Positions 23,421-34,019 of a stretch of 64,000 nucleotides of DNA are shown in pieces (positions within the stretch are counted from its first letter, which is position 1; every line of letters starts with the position of its first letter). The position numbers and the translations under genes were made by a program. This stretch comes from Isoetes taiwanensis (Eukaryota; Streptophyta; Lycopodiopsida; Isoetales; Isoetaceae): assembly GCA_021234155.1 (NCBI GenBank), contig JAJEKV010000040.1, positions 3,697,799 through 3,761,798 on the forward strand. Direction: 5' to 3'. The notes beneath the pieces were generated by a model. The model did not search any database, was not told the DNA's origin, and worked only from the letters and a program-made list of their open reading frames with translations.

Positions 23421-26400
23421 TCAAAGAATTCCAAAGAAAGATTTTGAGTGGATACCGTACTTATCTCGAATTCTCGAGTATGTTCGGCACCTTTTTACGA
23501 TGACATGCAATTCATCTTCTACTTCTCCCATATTGCATACTTTGCAAAATCTCAATTCATGGGGAATATTACTCCAACATCCTACTTCAACCCCAAGCCT
23601 ATGGGAGCTAAGCCGCATCCCCTTATCATCCGTCTGGCCAAAAGACACACCTTCCTTTGAGGTATTTGGCCTCTTGGAGAGTGGGATTTATATACCGCCT
23701 ATAGAAATGTTTTTTGTCTCCTGGACTCTCCAGCTTTTTCTAATGAGGTGCTCATGCACCCACTCTCTTAGGTTGCCCTTATTCTCACGTATACCATGAA
23801 TGTCCATCCCCCACTTCCTCATCCATTCCCTAATATCCGAAAGTACCATCCCTTGTCTCTTTTGTCTCTTCTAATGCTAGCCTTGGTAAGCTATCTTCCG
23901 GCATATCAAATAGCAACTTAGAGAGATATGTGTTGTTCGCATAAGGCTTCACCTCTAGTGGCATCATGCCACACTCTACAAGCAAAGATATCATATGGGG
24001 TTTGAGCTTTTAGTACCCAATTCTGTTCTCAAGAATTTCTTCTCTCACTTTCTCAACCTTTTTCCAGATTCTACAGATAATCCCGCCCCCATACTTCACA
24101 CCCATAGAGCAAAACTGTTTGGACCAAAGACACGATATAATGTACGCCTGTGGGCTAAAGTCCCATATTTCTCGCTTTTTCCACTTTTACGCCATGATGC
24201 TATATAATGCTTTCAGCCTCCATTTACTCTATGCTCAACAAATAGAGTTCCAGCTTATACCCCTTGTCCACATGTATCCCTAGATACTTATATGAGGTGA
24301 CAATTTCCACGTGTTCTCCATGATAGAGGAATTTAAGATGATCTACTTTATTTGTCCCAAATACCATCATCTTAGTCTTTGACATATTTACCTTCATACT
24401 TTTCTGTTCACAGAAATGTGCCAGCGCATCTAAATGCTTCTGCATGCCTTCCACTGAACGGGAAAGAAGAACAACATCATCAGCATATAAGAGCAAATGT
24501 AACCATGCATCTAAACAATGGGGTCCCCTCCCCGCCATATTCGGACATCCAAGCCCGTGGTTGGTCTATGAATAGGCCAAATAGTGTGGGCGACAATGGG
24601 CACCCTTGCTTCACTCCAATATTACTTTCTACCACATCCGCGCAATGCTCAATGTAGGGGGATGATAGTTGTACCAAGACTTTATCATAAAGTATCTTCA
24701 CTGCATGCCTAAGCTCAATTGGTACCCCTAGGGACTCCATTCTCTCCCATAAATTGCCACGAGATACCGTGGTCAAATGCCTTAGCATAATCAACAAAAG
24801 AGCATAAAGGGTTTTTCTTACCCTTAACCGAATCAACCATAGCTCGCAAAGTAACCAAATGATCAATCAGATCTTTTTTTTGTCTAAAGCCCCGCCTGTC
24901 CAGTGGCTCTAACATTATGTTTTTCAGCCCAGTGTGCTCAATTTACAATTCAAAGATAGCAAAGAAATAATTTGGCATATAAACTACTAACCCGTAATCA
25001 TTCGGTAGTTTCCGGATCATTCTCATCTCCAAATTTTATGCAAGGGGATAACTCGTTCACCGCCAAGTCGCGAGGAAAACCTTTATGCAAAACATTGTTA
25101 AATAATGACAACAATGCAACATGTATTGAGTTACCCGCCCATTTGAACATTTCAAATACCAGCCCAATTGAATCAGCCGCTTTCCCATTGGCAAGATGAT
25201 GACTTAACCCTTCTTCTAAGTCTTCCAAATCAAAGCACCAAAATTTTACATCCCGTAAGTCAATATTACCTACATTGGCCTCCGCATGTGATACTGACTT
25301 ATGCACTTGGCTTACTAAAGCCATGGTTTCCAGTGGATCTCCCCGCTTCATCTTAGGCTTAAGCTCATTCCGAATTTTTTTTTTTTGGGATCTCGCTATA
25401 GTGTCACGGATCAGCTCCTGTTGTCTCTGATACACATACTTTTTCTTTTTTGATTTCGTGAGTGCAAAATATTCTTTCTTTAATCTCTGCCTATCTTTCC
25501 CCTTTGCCCGCTTGAATGCCTCTCTTTTTTGCTCTACAAGACGATCAAACCAACTATTGCATGGCAACCCCTTCATCTTTCTACGTGAGACAAAACAATC
25601 AGTGGCAACATCTAGAACTAACTCTGCAATCTTGTCACTTAATTTATCAGTGTCGCTGGGCCAATTTGTTGTGGAGGCTCTAGCCTCACACTTCTTCATA
25701 TAGCTTTCCACCTTATGATATTTCATACTGAATGCAGGCTTAGAGACACAACGTGCCTGGTGGCATGTGTAATTCTTGGTGCTTAACACAACTGTTATCG
25801 GTGTATGATCTGAGATCTTTTCCATCTCTTCCCCTATAGACATATGTAACACCTGTTCTGCAAACTGGGATGTAGCAAGAACGAGATCAACAACACTTGC
25901 ATTTCTGCATGTGCACTTACCTGTACCTGGAAACCTCTGTGTGCCATTATAAACCAATAAATCAAGCCTCACGCACATATTAAGCACATGGTTGCCTTGG
26001 GGTGTAGGCCATCTTATTCTATCTGGCTGTGGTTCTACTCCATCCTTCCCGGGATACTTCCTTATCATCAAGCATCTCAACCCATACGGGATCCCTTCCA
26101 TGCTAGCGATAGTCTGCTTGTTTGGTAGCAATGCGGCGCTTGAAATCTCCTAGTAAGAGAACATCACCATCCGGCAAAGAATGAAAGCACATCCCGTTTC
26201 TAAGCTAAAAAGGGGTCATCCCGATCCGTGGGTCTCAATCATAAATCGGTGATTCTCTCGGGCGAAAGTAACATCCCGCCACAAAGATCTTACCTTTTCG
26301 CCATGTAACTCCACCCGGATATGCTGCAATGATCCTCTTTCATTCATTATTTTTACCGGTGTTTCATGCCCGACCTTACATAGCATGCAATCCCGCCATG

Positions 26401-26560
26401 TCCTTTTAGGGCGCCAAATTTTATTGTGCCAAACGGAGTGCAACAAGTAAACCCATGTATATCCGTAAGCCTTTTTCTTCATTTTCACAAGTTTCTAAGA
26501 AGAACAAAACATCTACATTTGAAAATAGATCATCTACTACATCTATTTTATAATGGCTAA
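23421..26560 (-). pseudogene. LINE ORF2 (endonuclease-RT), copy A, frameshifted
   Basis: ORF2 would nick the target and copy the element's RNA. The longest open piece is 377 residues at 26131-24998. It includes the endonuclease C-terminal part (CRNASVVDLVLATSQF, SDHTPITVVLS), the linker GLPCNSWFDRLVEQKREAFK and the start of RT (LANGKAADSIGLVFEMFKWA, LAVNELSPCIKFGD). Later pieces lie in other frames at 24915-24715, 24866-24480, 24538-24224 and 23648-23421. YADD is intact, but at least four frame breaks make the ORF non-functional. Confidence 0.88.
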
Positions 26561-26603
26561 TAGAATTTACGTTCCAACACATTATCCTAGTGGTCTCAAA
26601 TAC

Positions 26604-27521
26604 CTATGCATTTTCTGGATTTTCCACCACGACCTTCCCTCGTCGCCAGTACGCTTTTTTCCCCTCTTGCCTTGCTTCCTTGAGGATCTGCACCTGTTCC
26701 TTGTACTCTTGAAACTGGTTCTTAGTAAGATCGTCATTGATCCAAATCTTCTTTCCCTTGAGCATGGTCTTCTTTTTCAGTATGTTAATCTTGTCTTCCT
26801 TTGATCTGAATTTGACAATAATGTGACGATCCCTATCGGTTTGCTTTGCCAATCCGAAATGCATCCGTAATGCCCTCGAATCTATCACCGCCAGTTCATT
26901 TTCACAAAAAGCCTGAACAATGTCTTTGGTCTTTTCTTTGGTCTGTTCCGGTATGCCAATCAAACGGATGTTTAATGCTTTTTCTCTCCTTTCTTGCTCT
27001 TCTATAAAAGCTGATAATTGCTTTTGGATTCCAGAGATGTCCTTTTCTTCCTGCTCTTCTACATCATCTTCACAATCACTATCTTCACTCAAAACCTCTT
27101 GCTTGAAAGCTTCAAATTCTGCTTTAATTCCCTTCTTGAACTGCTCTAATTCCATTATCATATTGTGTTGACATTTCTCCACTTCTGCTTGCACATGAGC
27201 TAACAAGAAAGATTTCAAATCACTTACCATGTTTTGGACAGAGGCCTCCATTGATGTCTTCATAGACAGGGTTGAGAATTCCATGGCTGCCCTCATCTGA
27301 CCAACGGCGTCTAATAGATCTTGCTTGGTCACTGTACTCTCTGGGGCCGGGTCAGTTTTCTCTGGAGCTTCCGATTTTATGGAGGAAACAACCAGGTTCC
27401 CTGTTTTCTTGATTCCGGCTCCCCCTGTTCCAGCACCTGAGTCTGATGATGACCCAGCATCCTCGGTTCCCTTTTTTTTGTTTCTGCCAGTCCCATCTAC
27501 AGTCCGTTTCTTTTTTGCCAT
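26604..27521 (-). CDS. LINE ORF1 protein (copy A), coiled coil plus RRM-like domain
   Basis: 305 residues, ATG to stop, no breaks. ORF1 proteins of this type coat LINE RNA as chaperones. Residues 1-60 are basic then Ser/Gly-rich; about 60-180 are heptad-rich (KSFLLAHVQAEVEKCQHNMI and following) with an acidic patch. From about 183, IRLIGIPEQTKEKTKDIVQA and later DRHIIVKFRSKEDKINILKK form an RRM-like fold. IWINDDLTKNQFQEYKEQVQ and WRRGKVVVE form a C-terminal domain. This order matches the vertebrate L1ORF1p/Tx1 type (Transposase_22-like). No CCHC knuckle, common in plant L1 ORF1, was seen. Function is inferred from domain resemblance only. Confidence 0.85.
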   Translation of the reverse strand: MAKKKRTVDGTGRNKKKGTEDAGSSSDSGAGTGGAGIKKTGNLVVSSIKSEAPEKTDPAPESTVTKQDLLDAVGQMRAAMEFSTLSMKTSMEASVQNMVSDLKSFLLAHVQAEVEKCQHNMIMELEQFKKGIKAEFEAFKQEVLSEDSDCEDDVEEQEEKDISGIQKQLSAFIEEQERREKALNIRLIGIPEQTKEKTKDIVQAFCENELAVIDSRALRMHFGLAKQTDRDRHIIVKFRSKEDKINILKKKTMLKGKKIWINDDLTKNQFQEYKEQVQILKEARQEGKKAYWRRGKVVVENPENA

Positions 27522-27725
27522 CTATCCCGCTCCTGTACACAGTCCCGGAAAATGCCAATTACAGACTGCCAAACTGAATCAAAAGTATTGATGTTATACA
27601 CCGTTGGAAAGAGCTCGAAATAAGCTTTCCAACGAGCCCAACCCCGTTGCAATCTGACACCGTATGTGAGAGCTATGGCTTTCTGAAGTTACAGCAAAAA
27701 CCCTAGCACCCAGCGTCCAGCGTCC

Positions 27726-27782
27726 ACAGAGAGAGAGAGAGAGGGAGGGAGGGAGGGAGGGAGGGAGGGAGGGAGGGAGGAG
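27726..27782. repeat. (GA)n(GGGA)n tract between copies A and B
   Basis: A short GA run (27726-27743) grades into about nine GGGA units ending at 27782. The same GGGA repeat also flanks the other end of copy B (30468-30499), so B appears to have landed inside a (GGGA)n stretch and duplicated or split it. Confidence 0.9.
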
Positions 27783-30467
27783 GTGAAGTGAAGTGTATTA
27801 TTTCGTCTGGTGAGACCATCAGGTCTATTAGACGCTAAGAAAACACAGTCTCATAGTCAAAAACAAATTCATGTGACAAGCCCTCACTGGGCTCATCATC
27901 AGGCTCTCTATCTTCTCCTTCCTCAATCACATCTTTGTTAGCTTTTAAGATTGTCTCTCGCATTTGCAACATATCCAGCAAAAAACTAGCAACTCTTGTT
28001 GCTGGTAGCTCAAAGAACATTAGGAGATTAGGTACCTCTACATCAAACCTGTCCCGTAAGGCTTGATAGGCTGGGCATCTCAAAATTGCGTGTTCCTCAT
28101 CTTCGACCTCATTTGACCCACAGACCCTGCATACTCTGTATTCACGGGCAATCGCGTACCATCTCCCAACCTCCACCTCAAGGTGATGTGCACTCATTCT
28201 CATCCTGCATATGGCGTGCCTTTTTTTTATGGAAATATTTTCATTTAGGTAGCTCATTTCACGCAACAGAGGGTTCATAAACTCTCTATAATGCATCATC
28301 TTCGTGCCTGGCCTATGCCATACCCTGTTCATCACTGTTTCTCTTACCCATTCCCTAATCCTGTCTTTATTACTCCCTAGATTTTCAATGCTAAGCCCCC
28401 ACTTCTTTAACCAGACCATCCCATCTCCACACCACCCTTTTTCAAATGACTCCTTTTGTGCCAATCGCGGGTAACTGTCTTCGTCTTGACTGCCTACCTT
28501 GCTCAAATATGTAAGAAATTGGCATAAGGCTTCGCATTCTAGAGGAAGCATTCCGCATTCTGCCAGCATTACTTCATATGAAGTTTGTATCTTTACGCCT
28601 AGCTCTGCATGTAGGAATTTCTTTTGCACTTTCTCTATTTTCTGCCATTGGTCTTGAGGCAGCCCTGGCCCCCAAACCTCACATCCATATAGAACCACTG
28701 CCTGTACTAGTATTTTGAAAAGCATCCTCTTCAAGCTAAACTTCCATATGTTTGCTTTTGCACATTTCCTCTGCATTGCAAAAAAGGCTTTGAGCCCGCC
28801 GTTTATGCTTTGCTCCACTGTCTGATTCCACCTAAAGTGTTTGTCCACGATTAAGCCCAGGTACTTATAGGACGTCGAGATCTCAACCACGTTGCCCTTA
28901 TAAGTGAACTCATAGTTCTTGTCTAGTGTTGTTCCAAATATCACCACTTTGGTCTTACTCAGGTTTACATGTAAACCAGCATAGAGCAGCAGCTGGATCA
29001 CATATCCAGCAAGTGAGGTGCCACCATCGCCAAGACTTGCAACCCATTCTTCCAGTTCATCAATAAATATCCCAAATAGAGTTGGAGATAATGGGCAACC
29101 CTGCTTAACTCCTATATTACTATCCACTTTCTCTCTACACTCATTCACATAAGGGAAAGAAAGTTGCACCCACACCTTTTCATATAACATTTTCACCGCG
29201 TCTCTATATGCATCAGGCACATTTATTCTTTCCAGGCTGACCCACAAATTACCCCTGCACACTGTGTCAAATGCTTTGGTACAATCTATGAATGCAGCAA
29301 AAAGTGGCTTTCTTTTTCCCTTGACTGAGTCTATCATAGCTCGGAAAGTGACTAAATGATCGATGGTAGACTTTCGAGGCCTAAAACCTGCCTGCCCCTT
29401 GGCCCTGACATCATGTTGCTCAGTCCATGTGCTGATTTTGGATTCTACTATGGTGGCATAGAGCTTCGCAAAAAGATTGCAAACCATGATCATTCTGTAG
29501 TTATTGGGGTCCGTTTTGTCACCTGCCTTATGAATTGGTATCACCCTATTCATTTGCCACGCATCAGGAAAGCCATCCCTAGCAACAGCATTTAGTAAAT
29601 GTACTAGTGCATCCACCATTTGTGGCCCAGCCCATTTAAGTAGCTCTGCCACCAAACCAAGGGAGTATGGCGCCTTTCTATTTGCCAATTTTTGTAGCCC
29701 CTCCTGCACATCCACACTGGAAAAGGTGAAATCACCCCTCACTGTACCCACATTGATGCTTATCCCCTCCACATGATATAGCTTTTTAACCTGATGCATC
29801 AGATCCTCCACTTGTAATTGTGGTGTTTCATATTTGCCTTGCTTAAGCTTCTTCCAAAAATCAAACGGGTGGGTGAGCAAAGATTTGACCAACTCCTCCT
29901 GCTTGCGTTGCAAAAAGGCCCTTTTTTTTCTCTTCACTAGAATTTTAAATTCCTTAATGAATTGCGACCGTGCCTCCCCATATGCCAATTTATATTGCCT
30001 TCTTTTCTCTTTACATTCTGCGTCGAACCACCCATTGCAAGGGAGTCCTTTTTGCCTGCGCGCTGATGTGAAACAGCTTCTAGCAGTCTCTAGTATCAGA
30101 GACGTCAAGATAGAGCTCATCTCATCTGCCCCATGTGGCCATTCCATATTTTCTATGTGTTTTTCAAAAGCAGAAAGATACAATTCTGCCTTCCTGTCAT
30201 CAACATAAATCTTACTAGCTACATGATGCACTGGCTGTTGCGAGATTTTTCCAAAGACCTTAATACTAGCAATGATAGGTACATGATCCGATTCACTCCT
30301 TTCCTCCAATATTTGCATGTCTATAACATGATCTGCGAAGTATGCTGGTGCTATGAAATAATCAACCACACTCTTGCCACGACATGTGCATTTATCTGTA
30401 TTAGGAAATCTTTTTGTAAGATTAACATTTCCAAACCACTACACATACCTAGCAAGGCATTCCCCAA
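27783..30467 (-). mobile_element. TC-tailed LINE copy B, 5'-truncated in the endonuclease
   Basis: Starts at 30467 within the endonuclease domain (LLGMCSGLEMLIL, then a 2-nt frame slip, KRFPNTDKCTCRGKSVVDYF) and ends at about 27783. The 3' stem-loop CGTCT/AGACC tgat GGTCT/AGACG lies at 27833-27805 and is followed by AATACACTTCACTTC. Both borders are purine repeats. It belongs to the same subfamily as copies A, D and E (shared GCEVWGPGL and QKIEKVQKKFLH). Confidence 0.9.
27835..30369 (-). CDS. LINE ORF2 of copy B, long open frame lacking the RT catalytic site
   Basis: 844 residues without a stop, the longest frame in the window. Order: endonuclease end (SDHVPIIASIK, about residue 28), GLPCNGWFDAECKEKRRQYK linker (about 115), RT from about 210 (LANRKAPYSLGLVAELLKWA; FIDCTKAFDTV; SNIGVKQGCPLSPTLFGIFI). 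GCEVWGPGLPQDQWQKIEKV then follows in the post-RT region, and the C-terminal zinc finger CRVCGSNEVEDEEHAILRCP near residue 765. The expected YADDVVLLSRS segment is gone: the text runs LLLYAGLHVNLSKTK, an in-frame loss of about 28 residues including both catalytic aspartates. The start shown is simply the first Met after 5' truncation. Confidence 0.88.
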   Translation of the reverse strand: MVDYFIAPAYFADHVIDMQILEERSESDHVPIIASIKVFGKISQQPVHHVASKIYVDDRKAELYLSAFEKHIENMEWPHGADEMSSILTSLILETARSCFTSARRQKGLPCNGWFDAECKEKRRQYKLAYGEARSQFIKEFKILVKRKKRAFLQRKQEELVKSLLTHPFDFWKKLKQGKYETPQLQVEDLMHQVKKLYHVEGISINVGTVRGDFTFSSVDVQEGLQKLANRKAPYSLGLVAELLKWAGPQMVDALVHLLNAVARDGFPDAWQMNRVIPIHKAGDKTDPNNYRMIMVCNLFAKLYATIVESKISTWTEQHDVRAKGQAGFRPRKSTIDHLVTFRAMIDSVKGKRKPLFAAFIDCTKAFDTVCRGNLWVSLERINVPDAYRDAVKMLYEKVWVQLSFPYVNECREKVDSNIGVKQGCPLSPTLFGIFIDELEEWVASLGDGGTSLAGYVIQLLLYAGLHVNLSKTKVVIFGTTLDKNYEFTYKGNVVEISTSYKYLGLIVDKHFRWNQTVEQSINGGLKAFFAMQRKCAKANIWKFSLKRMLFKILVQAVVLYGCEVWGPGLPQDQWQKIEKVQKKFLHAELGVKIQTSYEVMLAECGMLPLECEALCQFLTYLSKVGSQDEDSYPRLAQKESFEKGWCGDGMVWLKKWGLSIENLGSNKDRIREWVRETVMNRVWHRPGTKMMHYREFMNPLLREMSYLNENISIKKRHAICRMRMSAHHLEVEVGRWYAIAREYRVCRVCGSNEVEDEEHAILRCPAYQALRDRFDVEVPNLLMFFELPATRVASFLLDMLQMRETILKANKDVIEEGEDREPDDEPSEGLSHEFVFDYETVFS

Positions 30468-30515
30468 GGGAGGGAGGGAGGGAGGGAGGGAGGGAGGGAG
30501 AGAGAGAGAGAGAGA
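30468..30515. repeat. (GGGA)n(GA)n tract
   Basis: About eight GGGA units then eight GA units, between the truncated 5' end of LINE copy B and a miniature LINE 3' end. Confidence 0.92.
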
Positions 30516-30554
30516 AATGAAATAAAATGAAATGAAATATGTATTTACTACCGT

Positions 30555-30558
<4 letters not shown>
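30516..30558 (-). mobile_element. 43-bp miniature TC-tailed LINE insertion
   Basis: Between two GA tracts lies only a LINE 3' terminus. On the minus strand it reads TAGACGGTAGTAAATACATA followed by TTTCATTTCATTTTATTTC, then (TC)n. It begins inside the 3' hairpin (the AGACG strand) and keeps just the region after it. It fits an insertion in which reverse transcription stopped almost at once, landing inside the microsatellite. Confidence 0.75.

Positions 30559-30644
<86 letters not shown>
30559..30644. repeat. (GA)n microsatellite, 43 units
   Basis: An uninterrupted GA run separating the miniature insertion from the 3' end of LINE copy C. Confidence 0.95.
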
Positions 30645-30647
<3 letters not shown>

Positions 30648-30788
30648 GAAGTGTATTAAGTCTTTGGGAGGCCTCAAAGGCCTAAAAGACAACCAAACTT
30701 TTACACATCATCATAAAAGAGTAGATGAGTTTCAGAATCCTCATCTAACTCGTCACTCTCACTCAACATATTATCATCCTCTATAATG

Positions 30789-33700
30789 TTATTCAATCTC
30801 TTCAGACAATTCTCTACATCTCATCAATTCTAATATATATGCCCCAATCTTATCTCCTCCCAAGGTAAAGAAGGTACAAAGATCTTGGGCATTAATCCCA
30901 TGTTGTGCTCTTAATGCATGATAAGCACTACAATGAAGCAATGCATGTTCTTCATCTTCTATTTGTTCTTCCCCGCAAATCTTACAATATCTCTCCATCC
31001 TAGGGATAACATGTCCCCATCTACCAGTTTCCACTCCCAAATGATGCGAGCTAAGACGTATTCGTCCTATTGCATGCCTTTTCTTTATAGAGATATTCTC
31101 ATGTAGGTACTTGGCTATTCCCAAACTAGGATTCATGCTTTGCCTGTATAGAATCATTTTTGTTTTAGGTTGAGACCACATCTTCTTGTATACCTTACCA
31201 AAACCCATTGTCTCAAGTTATTGCCTACCGTAAGTGCCTCCCGCCACCAATATCCCATTTCCTTAGCCATCTTACAACATCTTGAAACCATCCTTTATCC
31301 TTGCTAACCAAAAGGGCCTTGTGAGGGAGTCTTGTGCTGTCCATGGTATCCACTTTTTTCAGGTATCTAATGCATCTGACTAACGCTTCTCCTTCTAAAG
31401 GCATAAGCCCACATTCAGTTAACATCATTTGATATGGAGTCTGAGCTTTTACCCCTATCTCAAGGCGTATGAATTTCTTTAGAATTTGCTCTAAATCATC
31501 CCATAATCCCTGTGAGAGGCTAGGCCCCCATATCTCACTGCCATATAATGCTACACTCTGTACTAGTGACACAAAAAGTTTCTGCTTAAGTGACCAAGAC
31601 CATAAATGTGCTTTCTTCGCATAGGCTCAAGATAGCATAAAGAGCCTTATAACTTCCATCAATTCTCTGCTGTATGCACATGTTCCATCTATGGTTCCTG
31701 TGGAAAATCAACCCCAAGTATTTATAGGAATCACAGGTATTCACCAGAGCTCCCTTATATTGAAATAATTCCTGTTTAAGTGCCCCTACTGTCATGATAT
31801 TTGTCTTATCCAAGTTCACTTGCATTCCCGTGGTATCACGTAATGGCCCAGCCCATCTAAATGTTTCTGCATGTGTTCTGGTGATCTGGCAAAAATAACT
31901 ACGTCATCAGCATACATTAGTATCTGTACCACATAGCCATAAATATCTGTCCCCTCTGGGCAATTGTCATGTAACCAGCCCTCAAGACTGTCAATGAACA
32001 ATCCAAACAGAGTGGGAGACATTGGGCAGCCCTGCTTGACCCCCATATTGCTATCAATATATTCTGGGTTTTCTACAGAGAGGGGAAAGGAAAGCTGTAT
32101 CAATACCTTTTCATATAATACTTGCACTGCTGCCCGTAATTGTTCTGGCACCTCTAATTTCTCCAATCTCTCCCACAATTTAGGTCTAGGCACTCTATCA
32201 AAGGCCTTTCTAAAATCCACAAAGGCTACATATGCAGGCTTCTTAGTCCCCTTAACTGTGTCAAATATTGATTTGAGCACTAATAAATGATCCATCGTAG
32301 ATCTTCCAAAGACGAAACCCACAGAGTTTCCGATCTTTTGTGATTGCTCTCCCACCCACATACTAATTCTCTTCTCCAAAATAGATGCCAGCAACTTTGT
32401 TAACAAGCCACTTACCAGTATTGTTCTGTAATTATTAATTTCCCCCGCTGCACCACCTTTATGCACTGGTACCACCCGATTAATCTGCCATTGTTGAGGC
32501 ATTCCTTGTGACACTACTTTCGTTAACAGATCTGAAATAATAGGATGGATTTTGGGCCCTGCCCATTTGATATGTTCCGCGCAAAGACCTTGAAGATCCT
32601 TGGCTTTACCGTTTGCCAAACGTGATATGCCATCCGCTACTTCTTCTGTTGAAATCAATAAGTTTGATCTGTTATAGTGGATAGAATCGGAATTCCCTTC
32701 TGAATCATGATAGAGATTATATACATGTTTCCAAAGCACATCCGACCGCGCAAAGGGAATTCTGTTTTTCTTCTCTTCAGCGGTGTTCCCAAAAACTTTT
32801 GGGTTCCAATAGGTAGTCATTTGCCGAGACTCTCGCTTATGATAAGTAAACTGCCTTTTCTTTTGCCGAATTATCTTTCTATATTCTTTTCTATAATATT
32901 CTTTTACCATGCCATGGCTATTTCTCCATTGAGCTTTTGCTTCCTTACAAGCTTGGTCGTACCATGCATTACACGGTAGCCCTTTCCGAGCACGCTTAGA
33001 GGTAAAAACCTCTTTGGCGGTACCTGAAAGCAGATCACATAATTGCTTGCTAGCCATTGACAAGTCTGCATCCCACTTAATGGATTCCAGGATCTTGCTC
33101 CAGCTTAGCCCTCAGAGCAATCTTTTCAAACCAGGTCTAAGACAATATCCTTGTCAGTATTATTTCCTTTATCCGACAATGGGTGTATTGATATCCATTG
33201 TGAGCTTCAACGGGCAAATGATCCGATTCTAGCCGTTCCTCCATAACCTCAAATTTCGTGGATATGATGTAATGTTTGATCCGCCATTATAATATAGTCA
33301 ACAATGCTCCTGGATCTACACGTAGTCCTCTCCGGCCCCTGTGGAATCTATCCAATCCATTACATATCATCATGTTAGCACTACAAACAAAGGGTCAAAA
33401 GGAACCCACCGCCTCGGTAATGGTGTGATCCTGTGATTGTCTATTCCACCCATTAGATATCGGTTCATCCTTGTCCATATACTCTAACCAGAGCGGGTCA
33501 TGTATGTCTCAGATAGATTGCCGCTTGTCTATCACCGTCCCCGCCATTAAAGTCTCCAGCTAGAATTTCTTCCCCTTTCTTTTGAAAATACATTATGTCC
33601 TGTTCAATTCCAAAAAAAGGATCATCCTGTGAGGCATCTGTTTCCTTGTATACTTTTTGATGTCTTGGAGCAAAGTAACAAATGGCTAAATAGTATTCTG

Positions 33701-34010
33701 TTTGTAAACCGTTTATCTTCAACCACATATATTGCCCATTTTTATCCTGTTTAATACCTGTCACCAGTTCTGTGTATCTTTGTCTTACATAACATGCCAG
33801 CCCACCGTTTCCGTTATCTGTTGTTCCAAATCTGTTACTTCTTACTGTACAAATTAACTCAAATCCCTGTATCATAGGTAGCGCATATAACTCATGTTCT
33901 TTGGTCTCCATAAAGCATATCATATCCACATCTGTCAATATATCCTGCATCGTGACTACTTTTTCCATTGTCAATCTATTAATGTTCCATATGATTATGC
34001 GAAGACCTCC
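30789..34010 (-). pseudogene. LINE ORF2 (endonuclease-RT), copy C, frameshifted
   Basis: The ORF1 stop at 34020 is followed within about 15-30 nt by the ORF2 reading frame (IIIWNINRLTMEKV), so the genes are closely spaced. Endonuclease motifs are WNINRL, ICFMETKEHELYALP, CYFAPRHQKV and ILAGDFNG (34000-33500). RT at 33063-31816 has VDFRKAFDRVPRPKLWERLE, SNMGVKQGCPMSPTLFGLFI and the intact catalytic LMYADDVVIFARS. The zinc finger CKICGEEQIEDEEHALLHC lies at 30990-30930. Frames change near 33490, 31820, 31580 and 31220, so no full protein is possible. Confidence 0.9.
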
Positions 34011-34019
34011 CGCATTTCC

